The notes: generated from the letters alone by a model not told the origin. A DNA stretch of 64,000 bases from Todiramphus chloris collaris (GCA_025345505.1 JANVCC010000012.1:11749845-11813844); one strand, 5' to 3'; counted from the first letter of the stretch, positions 36,920 to 48,600 are shown. Program-made: numbers and translations.

Positions 36920-37262
36920 TTTCAGTTTCATCCAGTAATGGGTGCAGATTGTCCTTGGCTCTCTTTTTGTTGTTTATGTATTTGTAAAAGTCTTTTTTAT
37001 TACCTCTTACAACAGTAGCCATCTTGAGTTCTAGCTGGATTTTTGCCTTTCTTATGTTCTCTCTGCATGACCTAACTAGATCCCTGTACTCTTGAGTTGC
37101 CTGCCCCTTCTTCCAAAGGTGGTGAACTGTCTTTTTTTATCCCGAGTCCCAGCAAAAGCTCCCTGTTCAGCCAGACCAATCATCTTCCCTGATAGTTCAT
37201 TTTACAGCACATGAGCACAGCCTGCTCCTGTGCCCCTAAGACTTCCTTCTTGAAGAATGTGG
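36920..37262 (-). mobile_element. CR1 LINE, internal ORF2 fragment
   Basis: The plus strand carries the reverse complement of the CR1 ORF2 stretch between the endonuclease and reverse transcriptase domains: CATCCAGTAATGGGTGCAGA, GTATTTGTAAAAGTCTTTTT, GTTGCCTGCCCCTTCTTCCA, CAGCAAAAGCTCCCTGTTCA and ACTTCCTTCTTGAAGAATGT. Neither the CR1 3' end nor an open frame is kept. Since CR1 copies normally keep the 3' end, this piece must have been separated from its tail by deletion or rearrangement. Confidence 0.88.
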
Positions 37263-40200
37263 AAGATGGACTCTGTGGTGCGCTCAGAGATCCTGGTCCC
37301 CTACTCATTGAGGCTGAGTGAAGCTTAAGGTGAACCTTAACCTGCTAAGCTGTACTCCTTGTTCTCCCAGCGATGGAAGTGGAAGCTTGAGGATGTGTCT
37401 GAAGGCTCAGCAAACATCTCTGGAGAGAGTTAGGGTATTTCTGCAGCACACAGTGCAACCTTCAGGCAGCAGAGAATTTTAAAATCCTGTATTATAGATT
37501 AGGGAATGAGCAATAGACACATAAAAAGATGAGGAATTGCAAAGGATATTTTTCTCCTCTCTGATATTTTGGGCTAAATTAATATCCATATTATTTCACT
37601 TGTTATCTAGTTCCAATATAGGGTTAATCTTATCTAGAGAGGTTTTGGATTGGGGGACATGAGGATGAGAGAAGAACAAAATCAATCAGGATTTAAGAAA
37701 AAGGGAAGAGAAATTCCTGAAGGCAGAGGTTATTAAGACAGTTAGATACAGACAAAAAAATTCATTCAAGCAACAGCATTGCTGTCTGTCAGCACTGTTT
37801 TCAGACTTTGTCCTGCTGTGCTTTCAGTAGCTACTGAAGGCCTAGAGCTCTATTAAGACATGCCAGCATATGGCTCTGCTTAGCTCAAACCATGTCCCTT
37901 TCATAGTACACATTGTCATAAAGTCACGGTCATGTATACTACAAGTGTTCAGGAGGGACAGTTAATCTCACCCCTTTAATTGCTGAAGAGGCACTAATGG
38001 GAAATTGATAAGAAGCTTAATGTTGTTAAACACCTGTGAGAAACCATTTAAGACAGAAGAGAGTTCTGCATCGCTGAGGCCATAATCCTGCATCCACACT
38101 TTAGGGTGGTTTTAGGGGAAAATCCAAAGGAAAATGCTGTGTACTTGAGAGTGTGCATATGGATTTATAAGTAGTATTGTTGCTACTTGTTTAGTCTTCA
38201 CGGAGTTTTCTAAAAGACTACAGTGATGCAGGTGCCAAAATTAAATCTGCTGAAAATGGATTTTTCCCTCTCTGTCTGTGGAACTACAATTAAATAGGGC
38301 AATACACAGAAAACTCTATTCTTCAAAAGTGCTTTCATTCTGATTTGCAGATTCTACTTCATTCCAAAAAATCCTTTACTGTTCTGATCAGTATAGGGTC
38401 AAATTAAGACAATAATAAGAACAACTCTGAAATGTGCCTATGGCATCACAGAAACTTAAGCACTGTAGACTGTATTGGTTTCCTGAAGTACTGCATTCCA
38501 AAATAAAAGCATGAAGTAGAATGTGGGTGATATGCAAATTGGAAAAATCAGTAGCAGTTGTGCTTGCACAGTACTAAAGATAAACAAACTGCCTTGTTTG
38601 TATTCTACAACAATAGATTTAACTGAAAACAACTTCTCTTTTTTTGGTTTTGGTTTGGTTTATATGTATGTTTCTCTGAATAAAACATTTCCTAACAACA
38701 GAAGTGGCTAACTCACAGTGGAAAGTGTGTTGAATCTCAGTGTCAGAGTACACAGTGTAAACTAAAGGCAGAAGAAGTTCTTATGGACTAGAAATATAGC
38801 TTACTGCAGGTGGCTCTTTGATGTTGAATATGTGAATATATGTGAATTGATATATATGAATACATGAGGGAAATATTTTTTTAGGGAAAAGTGCAAAATA
38901 AAAATGAAAGTGATGGTATCACTCTTTAGGTTTTGTACGATTGAATTTACCATGTTACATTCAAGGTCTAAGAATGACTGATCTTGTTTTGACCTGAATA
39001 ATTACTTACTATCATTTTCTTTTGATATATGTATTGAATTATGCATTCAAGGAAATACTGTACATTTAAACAATACAATTTGATTATTAGCAGAGCTGGG
39101 CTTAATTTCAGGAATTTACAATTTTATTGCCCTGTGTTAGGAGATAGAAACACAGTATATTACTCATGGCATCAGAAACAAACAGTGGTCCTAAATAACA
39201 GTAGTTTTGTCTTTTATTGAAATCTACACTGCAACATAAAACAAACAGGCAAACAGATTTAAAAATTTTGGAAAAATAAAATAATTATACAGAAAGAAAT
39301 AATAAACCAAACAACCTTGATTACACAACTCTGTAGAGCCTTCTTCACATGCTGCAGGCTCTTTGTTATTCTTTAAAAAAATAGGGATCTTAAGAAACCG
39401 ATTACATAATTACACTTTTAATTAGTTTAAATAAATGGTTATACTTCCATGTGTCCGTGGCTGTACTCAGTGGCTTGTTAACTCACAGAATACCAGAGTT
39501 CTGATCTGTGCTAGAGCTTTGCCCTATCTAGAGAAAGATAGTGGCAGTGAATGACTGTGAATTCTGTACTGGTGTAGCTTCCTTAAAATGAACAATTGAA
39601 AAAAATTACCCAGAGGAATCAAGGAACTGCTCATGTGCTCAGTAGAATACTGGGTGAGCTCTTCATTAATTCTAGACATGAAGGTAAAAGCCTTAGATGG
39701 TGACTGCCAAATGAGATTTTTAAAATTATTATTTATTTGTACAATGAAAATTAACTATGCAAAGAGTGTCATAGTCTCAGATTCCTGAGTTATGACAAAG
39801 AATATATTCAACATGCCTCTTCTGTGTACCTTATACAATTTGCCTCTTGCTCACTGTATCCTGTGATACAATCAAATATTTAATTCATCACAGTTTGGAC
39901 AAGGTGGTTTTGTTTAAGGAAGCAGGTAGGCAGACATGAGAAACTAGCTGTCAGATTGCATATGGCATCAAACTGTTACCCAGTTATGAGCTGGAAAAAG
40001 TAGAAAGTGACTTGCAGTAAAGTTGACAATGGTCAGTGTAAAATATGTCACATGATCAGTATAAAATTTATCATTATGCATTATATGACACCATTTCATT
40101 AACTCACTCTCTAGCTTGTAACGTCAAGACCAAGATGAATGGATAGATGGATGGATGGATGGATGGATGACTCAGTAGATGTGGGCTGGTGTGATTCATC

Positions 40201-40616
40201 CCCTTCAGACCTGCATGGCATATTTCAGACTTCAGACCCGTTACAGAAGGCAGCCACAGCTTCATTCATCTATCTGCAAACATCAAGCCATGCAATCTAT
40301 AGCATTAGATTTTCATAGAACAATGGAAATTAAAGCTTACAGTTCTTTCTGCTTATTTCACTTCTCACCACTGAAGAAGAACCTCAATGATACCTTCCTA
40401 GACTCAATGTGGAACATGCTATATTTGTCTTGTTACAGTACGTGTATCAGGAGGGCCAAAGCCTCCTAGATTGCTGTTTTCAGATGTAGTAACAGACCCA
40501 ATACATTGGAATCAAGAGATTATGAAAGATCAGACTTGATATGGATCTATTTTGTAAACACCTAAGAATCTACAGCACATCAATCTTTCCATAAACTGGT
40601 ATATTTGAACATCCAT
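37263..40616. other. Unique DNA without a recognisable gene
   Basis: No supported gene. The part just after the CR1 piece (37263-37460) is GC-richer, but I could not match it to CR1. A GGAT microsatellite lies at 40139-40169. The 96-codon frame at 40179-40469 has no recognisable motif. Confidence 0.5.
40139..40169. repeat. (GGAT)n microsatellite
   Basis: About seven ATGG/GGAT units with one variant (ATAG) near the start. Confidence 0.93.
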
Positions 40617-41024
40617 TGTGGGATTATTTCTGGAAGAAAACAAGCATGCCTGTTTTCCTCAAGACCGTGTGGGAATAAACTGGTCTGTGGACATGACTGT
40701 GTGAGAATAAATTGGGCTGTGGATGGCCTCCTTGAGGTATGCTTGAGAACAGCAAAGGAGGGAGCACAAAGCAGCGAAGCAAGAAGATGAAGAAGAAGAA
40801 AGTAGAAGATAACCAGGATGACGGGTGATGATGGAGGTGGTATAGGATAGCCAATGATGTATTAGTTTAGGATGTGTGAACAGTGTGTGTTTAGAGTAGT
40901 TTACCAATAGCTGTTAATGGTAGTGTGTATACAGGAAGAGAAATCGTATATAACCCTGGTGAAAACGTGAATGAAGTGTCCTCAACTTTTATCATGTTGG
41001 TCTGTGTTGAGTTCATGTCCCGCA
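40617..41024 (+). mobile_element. Solo ERV LTR with perfect 6-bp target duplication
   Basis: It begins TGTGGGATTATTTCTGG and ends GTTCATGTCCCGCA. ATCCAT flanks it exactly on both sides (40611-40616 and 41025-41030), which fixes both ends. It has CCAAT boxes at 40851-40855 and 40904-40908, a TATA box (TATATAA, 40947-40953) and, in the first third, a 32-bp near-perfect direct repeat (40663-40694 and 40695-40726). No internal retroviral region remains, so this is a solo LTR left by LTR-LTR recombination. The 6-bp duplication favours an ERVK-like class. A CR1 follows about 40 bp downstream. The frames at 40605-40907 are chance frames in the LTR. Confidence 0.86.
40663..40726 (+). repeat. 32-bp direct repeat in LTR U3
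   Basis: Two units begin GACCGTGTGGGAATAAACTG and GACTGTGTGAGAATAAATTG, 32 bp apart. Tandem U3 repeats are often enhancer units in retroviral LTRs; the role here is inferred only. Confidence 0.8.
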
Positions 41025-41061
41025 ATCCATGAGTTCAAAACATCCTGTATACTGAACTGGT

Positions 41062-42097
41062 ATTTATCAATCTCAACCACCTCTATAGGCCATTGAACCC
41101 CATCTCCCTGGAAAGGCGATGGAATAGCTCATTCTGGATGGCATCTCTAAGCATGTGAAGGAAAAGAACGTTATCAGGAGTGGTCAGCATAGATTCACCA
41201 AACTGATTAGCCTTCCATGATGATGTGACTAGCTGGGTAAATGAAGGGAGAGCAGTGGATGTGGGAGGAGTGGCTGACACACCAGAAGACTGTGCTGCCA
41301 TTCAATAAGAATTGGACAGGTTGGAGAGTTGGGTGGAGGGGAAATTATTGAAGTTCAACAAAGGCAAGTGTAGGGTCCTATACCCAGGGACTAATAATCC
41401 CATGCACCAGTACAGGTTAGGGCTTGACTTGATGGAAAACAGCTTTACAGAGAAGGACCTGGGAGTCCTGCTCGACAACAACTTTACCATGAGCCAGCAA
41501 TGTGCCCCTGTGGGAAAGAAGGCCAGTGGTCTCCCAGAATCCATTAAGAAAAGTGTGGTCAGCAGGTCCAGAAATGTTCTTCTCCCTCTCTACTCTGCCC
41601 TAGTTGCATCTGGAGTACAGTGCTCAGTTCTGGGCTCCCCAGATCAAAAGAGACAGGGAACTATTGGAAAAAGTCCAATGGAGCGCTACAAAGATAATGT
41701 GGGGACTGGAGCATCTCTGTGATGATGAAAGACTGAGATACCTGAAGCTGTTTAGTCTGGAGAATAGAAGACTAAGAGGAGATCTTATAAATGTTTATAA
41801 AGCTCTAAAGAGGGGGTATAAAGAAGATGAGGCTAGTCTCTTTTCAGTGGTCCCCAGTGACAGGACCAGGGGCAAGAGGTATGGCCTGGAACACAGGAAG
41901 TTCCATCTGAACATATGGAGAAACTTCTTACTGTGGGGGTGATGGAACACTGGAACAGTCTGTCCAGAGAGGTTGTGGAGTCTTCTTCTCTGGAGACTTT
42001 CAAAAACCACCTGGACATGATTCTGTGCAACCTGCTCTAGGTGATCTTGCTTTAGCAATGGGGTTGGACTAGATGATCTCTAGAGGTCCCTTTCTAC
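41062..42097 (+). mobile_element. CR1 LINE, 1-kb ORF2 3' part, interrupted by an LTR
   Basis: It covers parts of the reverse transcriptase and the C-terminal region of CR1 ORF2. Positions 41083-41270 match the family around GGATGGCATCTCTAAGCATG and GTGGTCAGCATAGATTCACC. From 41312 the frame reads R-L-E-S-W-V-E-G-K-L-L-K-F-N-K-G-K-C-R-V, then shifts near 41605 to F-W-A-P-Q-I-K-R-D-R-E-L-L-E, ending near 41942. The catalytic reverse transcriptase block between about 41270 and 41285 is missing, so there is a deletion of several hundred bases plus at least two frameshifts. The 3' UTR reads to CCCTTTCTAC at 42097 and resumes at 43218 beyond the LTR at 42098-43213. Confidence 0.94.
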
Positions 42098-42215
42098 TGT
42101 GTTGCATGAAAGGGTAAAGTAATTTGTCAGAAAATAAACCCCCTTGCGTTCCAACTGGTCCTCAGATATCAGAGGGGCTGGGGGTGGCTAGTCTTAGATT
42201 CTGAGTGATGTCCAA

Positions 42216-42351
42216 TTTGGCACTATTAGTCCGGTTGTGTCCAGGCTGTCTGAACTACCATGGCATGGATTCACTAGTAGGGATTTGGCACTATTAGTCC
42301 AGTCACGTTCAGAGTATCTGAACTATAACAGCTTGGATTCACTAATAGCCC
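42216..42351. repeat. 68-bp tandem duplication in LTR U5
   Basis: Two units beginning TTTGGCACTATTAGTCCGGT and TTTGGCACTATTAGTCCAGT follow at a period of 68 bp. Both contain CTGAACTA and end with GGATTCACTA. Differences between the units are spread along their length, so the duplication is older than the insertion or the copy is old. Confidence 0.92.
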
Positions 42352-42518
42352 CCTGCACCCCCCTGCCCAGTCATGCTCCATGGTTCCATGCAGCCAGTAA
42401 AGATCTGATGGCGCCTGAGAACGACTGTGGCTAGCTGCATGAAAGGTGCAGTTTATTGGGAGCAACAGGAATACAAGTACTTTTAGATTGCCGGTGATAA
42501 ATACATTGTCTGCAAAAG

Positions 42519-42576
42519 TATATATATATATATGTATATGTATATATGTGTATATATATATGTATATTTATATATA
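42519..42576. repeat. TA-rich microsatellite
   Basis: TATATATATA strings broken by TATG and TGTG units lie between the TATA box and the poly(A) signal of the minus-strand LTR. Confidence 0.9.
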
Positions 42577-43213
42577 AGGTATACCAAATGCATTAAATCA
42601 AAGAACAGCTCAAGAAGATTTCTAAGTTTAAGAGTCCGGATCTTACCCAAAGTTGTCCCTAAGCAGGGGAAGTGAGGTTCAACCCATTGTCTGAACCCAG
42701 GAGTCAGAGATTGTGTCCGCTCTGGCTTTTCCATGATGATGTCTTCCCTAACATCCCTCCTTACCTAAACCATTTTATAATAATTTTTACCTTCAAGGTG
42801 GAACTTGAATGACTCTAGTCATATATACCTTCATTATGATTGGTGTAAATTTCTCTCTCTTCGCTTTTAAAGATACAGCCGAAGAAAATCTGCTGCGCAA
42901 ACTCAGTGAGGGGTGGTCGCACCCTGGAGGAGGGTAGCCTCTGGGCTGGAGGTGTGTTTTGTTATTATAATGACATTATTATGAGAAAAGTTCACACAAA
43001 GGACAGTACTTTGTCAAAAACTGACAGACTGTTGGCCCAAGGTCGCAAACAGTCAGTTTATCGGTTCTCTAGGACCATTAAGTTCCCATTTCTGTTGCAA
43101 CTTCACAGGGCCTGGCTGTGGAATCTTCACTCCACTCCATCCCCTGTGTTACTTGCAAGTAGTGTTGCCTAGGGAACTGTTGTGAAATGGATTCCTGGCA
43201 TACCAGTTGTGCA

Positions 43214-43248
43214 CTACCCCTGAAAGTTTCTCTGATGTTATACCTTTC
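43214..43248 (+). mobile_element. CR1 3' tail displaced by LTR insertion
   Basis: After the second CTAC the sequence reads CCCTGAAAGTTTCTCTGATG. Joined in thought to CCCTTTCTAC at 42097, it follows the CR1 tail order (CCCTTCCAACCCCTAACATTCTATGAT type). This is the expected remainder of the CR1 at 41062-42097. The match is short, so confidence rests mainly on the CTAC repeats and the order. Confidence 0.6.
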
Positions 43249-46103
43249 CTTATGTGTGAACGATGCTGCAGCCTTACTATGATTTTAATTTTTAAGTTAC
43301 CTCCAGTCATTATTGCACAAACTGCCATAATTCTTTGATTCTGTGATATCTCTATAGACTGATAAACACTACATCTTACAGAAAAAGATTTATTGTAACT
43401 GTATATATGCAGAAGAATTAAATGTTTTTGGACTGGACTCCAGCTCCTCTTGCATTTAAACATCATTTCATGTTCTGACAGCAGTAAAAATCCCAGAAAT
43501 CATCAAGTAGAAGTTATTAGTCCAAAATGGGAAAAGAGACTAAGGAAAGTCTAATGTGATTTGCAAATAAGAGCTCAACCATACCTCTAAGCAGATTTCT
43601 TAATAGGACAAGAAGGGGCCCTGAGAGACTGACTAGATGTTTGTCTAATCTATTTTTAAAAGATCTCCAAAAGAAAGCAATTTGCAATGTCATTTTTTTC
43701 ACTTCTAGTGCTTCCTTCTTTAAGAATTATACATTTGTTTTTTCTTACTAACAGACTGAAATTTCCTTTGTTGCTTACTGGGCATATTTTTATCATCTGT
43801 TCTCATTGAACATGGGGAAACTATTGATAGTTGTTCTCTTCAGGAATTTTCTTAATAAGAAATACCTCCAAAACTTCCCTTTGATGAAGACCTCCTGTCT
43901 CCAAAATCCAGTCTTATTTTCCAAGAGCCGGTCTAGCTGAAGACATTTTTCTTTTCTAATCTGATATTTCTCCCACATCTCAACAGTTATGGCACTGTTT
44001 TTTCATGTTTTTACTCAAAATGGTAAGGGTTTTTTTTGAAACATCTTAATGTATTCACTAAACCTTCCAGCATTTTGCTTCACTTTTATGAATAACAATT
44101 TCCTCCTTCATTCTCACTTGTATCATATCTTCCTTTTCCTATCCACAGTATCCCTTTTCTCTTAACACAGAATTCATAGTCCCACTTCTTTACTGCATAT
44201 TGTGAGCCTCCCTATGCATACAATTCTGTAAATTACCCTTTCCAGCATATATTTTCTTTTATTTCCCAGGAACATTCTATAACCTCAGCAGCATGCTTTT
44301 GTTTAGATTCAGGCTATGTCTCCATTGTTCCTGGGAGTACAAGCCATGGAGCAGATGAGATACATCCTATTTTCTGAGACAGATGTATGTATCCCATCAC
44401 TGAGCACAGAAGGCCTGAAGCTTAGCACTACACAGATAAACTACTGAGTACGTAGCCTGAACTCATCCTGCTTACAGATCTGCTTTTCCCTCTGGCACTC
44501 TGTGTCAAGGTCCTTCTGTAAAAGACCCCTGTCAGCCTACGTGTATCCATGCATATTTTAAATATGCCAAGAAAGAGTTTTTTGAAGTTGGTTCTCTGTT
44601 GTCTTGTACAGTATAGAGTGTTTGGCACTGTTTTCACATTTACAACATTTCCACTTGGATTTTTCACCTGTGCAAAGCAGTGAACGAGGTGCATAGTTGG
44701 GACATTCCCATAGAATCCAACTGCCCATCTTTGTTGTTGAGTTTAGTGAGATATTTTTGTGCTCTGTATGTTTGAGGTCTACACCTCAATGCATATCAAT
44801 ATGTTAACAGTTGCCTTGCAAATGCTTAAAGACACAATAAGAAAATTAAGTCAAGTAAAATACTATCACAAAAAAAAAGTCCTATCTCAATGGAATGAAG
44901 CATAGCAATAATATTTATTACCCTTCTGGGTCTTTGTGAATCACTGATTTCTTGGCCTTTTAATATGTAATGATAATGCAAAAACACAGTAAGGTATCTA
45001 AGAGTACTGTTATATTCATTTTAGAAGCATTTTTACTGACAATGTATTGTAAAAAGATGTTAGAGTAAATTAATTAATAGCTGGTTTTAAGTTTGTGTCC
45101 TACATAATTTCAAATACACAGACTACAGTAAATTACCACAGTCAGTTTTAATTAGTTTAGTATTTTGAGGAATTGTTCAACTTCAGGGCATAAATCAGAA
45201 ATTATAAGTGTTCATGAGTTAATTTTGGAAATTACCAAAACCTCTAAAATATAGATTTGTCAAATCTTTTTAATGTAGGAGTACCTATTTTAAATGACAA
45301 TTATTATAGTCCCAGAAATAGCCTGGTTTATAGAGGAATTTTTACAACTTTATGTATAATGAACATGTTGGATTTCACCATCAGTGCACCTCTCAGTCTG
45401 TCATTCAGTCATTATGGTTTTAGAAGAAGATGTATGTCACTTTAAAGCAGAGGAAGTGGATATGATTTGGCCAAAGGACATAAAATGTGTCCTTAATTTT
45501 CCACATACCTTTGCTATAAACAAGAAGACAAAATAAATAAAATAAGGTAGATATTATTGACAACTGAAGAATTTAATACATGTGATGAGAGATAATTTGC
45601 TTGTGATATTGTATCAAACCGTTGTCCATAATATTCTTCATTCTATTTAATTTGTTATGTAGTTATATTACAGCAGGTTTTGGAGACATAGGTGCAGATG
45701 CCTTTACATTAGGCACAATATATATGGATGAGTATCACAGTGCTTGCTGTCCACAAGACAGTGGTAGATGCTGTGCCCCTGCTTTTATGCAGGGTTACCA
45801 AATGAAGATATCAATAGACACCTCTGACTTTATACAGCCAAGCTGTGCATACACTGCTTGCAGAGGCAGAAGGCAAGTATTTTCTAGGTCTCCTCTTGCC
45901 CTCCCAGATCTCCTCTATTTCCCATCTCAAGGCTTGCTGTGGGATATCACCAGTGAGAACTGACACATAGGCACAGAAGATAGCCAGGGATTTTAGGCTG
46001 AAGTACAAGACCAAGCCTACAACTAGCATGAAAACACAACTCCAGCAAGTAAAGCCTAGGATACAGGCTTTCTTATTGCACATTCCTCAGGCTTAAGCAA
46101 AAA
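43249..46103. other. Unique AT-rich DNA without a recognisable gene
   Basis: No supported gene. Minus-strand frames at 43149-43466 and 44428-44694 and plus-strand 45622-45963 (113 codons, hydrophobic start) show no family motif. No repeat was recognised. Confidence 0.5.
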
Positions 46104-46520
46104 ATCATAGAATCATAGAATTGTCAGGGTTGGAAGGGACCTTAAAGATCATCTGGTTCCAACCCCCTGCCAAAGGCAGGGACACCTCCCACTAGATCAG
46201 GTTGCTCAGAGCCCCATTCAGCCTGGTCATAAAAACTTCCAAGGATGTGGCTTCCACCACCTCTCTGGGCAACCCGTTCCAGTGTCTCACCACCCTCATG
46301 GTGAAGAAATTCTTACTAATGTCTAATCTGAATCGACCTATCTCTAGTTTTAATCCATTCCCTTTAGTCCTATCATTGCCTGACAGCCTAAAAAGTCCCT
46401 CCCCAGCTTTCTTGTAGGCCCTCTTAAGACACTGGAAGACCACAGTAAGGTCTACCCAGAGTCTTCTCTTCTCCAGACTGAACAACCTCAACTCTCTCAG
46501 TCTGTCCTTATAGGAGATTA
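46104..46520 (-). mobile_element. CR1 LINE, well-preserved 3' fragment
   Basis: The plus strand starts ATCATAGAATCATAGAATTG and shows an almost undamaged CR1 3' UTR. Beyond it, the C-terminus of ORF2 is open for 99 codons (46491 to 46192, minus strand) and contains L-F-S-L-E-K-R-R-L-W-V-D-L, N-D-R-T-K-G-N-G, F-F-T-M-R-V-V-R-H-W-N and L-P-R-E-V-V-E, ending at the natural stop. It is 5' truncated near 46520. The intact frame makes it one of the youngest CR1 copies in the window. It cannot move by itself because the reverse transcriptase and endonuclease are absent. Confidence 0.96.
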
Positions 46521-48600
46521 TTCATCTCATCTTATATCACTTCACATAAGAAACACTGGCAAAAGATTCATTTATGATACACAGGCTAAGAATTGAAGGT
46601 AAAATGAACTAGCTCCATTATTCTGGGATCCTTCCATATATTTCAAATGGATTTAGTTTGAAGCAGAGCAAGTGACAAACTCCACATATAATTTAAATCA
46701 TAGTAAGTGTGGTGTAATACCATGTGTGATGAAATGTTAAGGCACAGTAGGGAAGAGGGACAATCTATGCAGTCTATGTTGAACCTTATTCTGCAAGCTT
46801 CTGCTACATAACAACACTCCATGACTGCAAGATTTTTTCAGTTTTAATACAAACAAGATGACACAATGATAGAGAAGGAAAACAGCTGTCTTTCTTTTCT
46901 CCTGGGCCTAATTATAACAGCAGGTGAAACAATATTAGGGGCTCAGCTCTAATTTGGTAAGTGAAAAATACCTACCTACACAGCTCTTTTATTTATGAGG
47001 GGTGGCAGAGTTGAAAGGAAACCCTGATGTAAAAAATAGCAAGGAATTTTGTGAGCAACAACAGAAAAAAGTAATTGTGCATGCAGTGTTTTATTATGTG
47101 TGCATAGGAAACCGATACCTGGTTTGATATTGATTTTCCTCTACACAACATGCTGTTATTTACAATAGTGGATGTATTTTTCCCAGAGATTCAGTACTGC
47201 ATGATTTATGCTGTGTCTCAATCAAACATTATATTATGTAAGGCACCAGCTGAGTCCTGAGATGAGTTGGCTGCCAAATATCATATTAAAAAGCTATTGT
47301 CTCATAATGAATCAACAGGCTTTGAAGTAATTAAGTCCCTCATTGTTTAGTTTAATACAAGCTATTTCAGAACGTAATAAAACATATTTTGGAAGTGAGA
47401 CATATTAGGCCCCATTATAACTGCATTTAGCTTCTTTCAGTCACCAGCAAGGCACAACTGTCAGTCTAATGACATTTGTAACAATGCATATTTATTTCAT
47501 TTAGTGAGTAAGAGCTAGTGAGGCCTATTCTGTATGCCAGTCATTTGTATTTGTAACCTAAAACTGAAATTTGCTTTTGTTCAACAGCATAGATGCTTCT
47601 TATCATCATTAACTACTTGTTGGTTCTCCTGTGCTGCCACAACTGTGCAGACTCCTGGACAGTTAAGAACATCTCAGGACTGGGGCCATGGTGTGAATTG
47701 GTACAGAATAAAAATTCTTCCCCAAAAGAGAACTTGCTCTATATAAAGACATTTATAAACACTGTGTTTATGAGTGAGGTAACACTTCAGTGTCAAACGA
47801 TGAGAGGCAAGGCCTGGCCAGCAGGCACGCTAGGGAATAGACACAGTAGGCAGACACTGCGTATTTCTCCTTCTGGTGAAGGTGCTTACACCAGACTGTA
47901 GCTCATATGACACTTCTTTATTCTCTTGAGACAGCAACATGTACAGAATGACAGTTTGGATGGTTAAGAATTTTTTTTTGCTGAGGAAAAGCACTATTAA
48001 TTTTTCATTTACAGTTGCAATGTATTTACAGTAGAAAAGACAAGGTCAAAGAGTAGTACCTTAATCTGGGACCACAGTGCTGAATGTGTGATAATCCTTA
48101 GCTGCAAGAAATAAAGCATTCCACAGTCTTGCACCAAGGTGATAGAAGGTATAAAACTCTTAGACAGAATGTCTGTACTGGAGCTTCAAAGACTGCCTTA
48201 GGTATCTTCAGATTTGTCTATGAGTGCTCCACAGGCATGGGTAGACTTTGATCTAAACTCAATATTCTCTGTGTGGCCAGCTTTGACCTGCTCTTGGCTA
48301 CCTCCACTGAGAATGTCACCTGCTGTTGCAGTCTGTAATTGCTAGAAGCTCCTACACGTATAAGCACTCATGTATTGGTTGAACACATCACTGCAGTCTT
48401 CTAAATGAGCCACCAGCTAGCCAGAATAAGTGTGTATATATATATATGCTGTCTGCATGCTTATCATGCCTCAAACCCAGACCAGGTGACCAGTTTATCT
48501 ACAGCCACCAAACATGATAGACAAAATGAAAATTGATATTTGCAGGCTCGCACACTCAGGAGAAAGGTAGAGTTAGCCATTGGTACTCCTTCTCCAGCAA
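46521..48600. other. Unique DNA without a recognisable gene; possible conserved noncoding block
   Basis: No supported gene. The stretch 47080-47530 is free of repeats and simple sequence and rich in ATTA/TAAT words. The frames at 47534-47901 (70 and 102 codons) overlap each other in different frames and have no recognisable domain. A short TA run lies at 48431-48448. Confidence 0.5.

Larger units (their letters stand above)
42098..43213 (-). mobile_element. ERV LTR (1.1 kb) inserted into the CR1 3' UTR
   Basis: The 4-bp repeat CTAC lies on both sides (42094-42097 and 43214-43217). The enclosed segment has TG...CA ends (plus strand TGTGTTGCATG...GTTGTGCA). On the minus strand a TATA box (complement at 42773-42780) is followed some 320 bp later by AATAAA (complement at 42452-42457) in CCCAATAAACTGCACC, giving a U3-R-U5 layout with a long R. 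A 68-bp duplication sits in U5 (42216-42351) and a TA microsatellite in R (42519-42576). The CR1 resumes directly after the second CTAC. The 4-bp duplication favours an ERV1-like class. It is a solo LTR fossil with no coding region beside it. Confidence 0.74.

Noticed and set aside
43321-43350. ATTCTTTGATTCTGTGAT as the tail of the CR1 interrupted at 42097
   Set aside because: The CTAC repeats and the CCCTGAAAGTTTCTCTGATG stretch directly after 43217 give a better continuation; this word may be chance.
45811-46083. Minus-strand 90-codon frame with a hydrophobic stretch (FMLVVGLVLYF) and several Cys
   Set aside because: It looks like a membrane protein piece, but no family motif, splice context or codon pattern supports it, and plus-strand frames overlap it.
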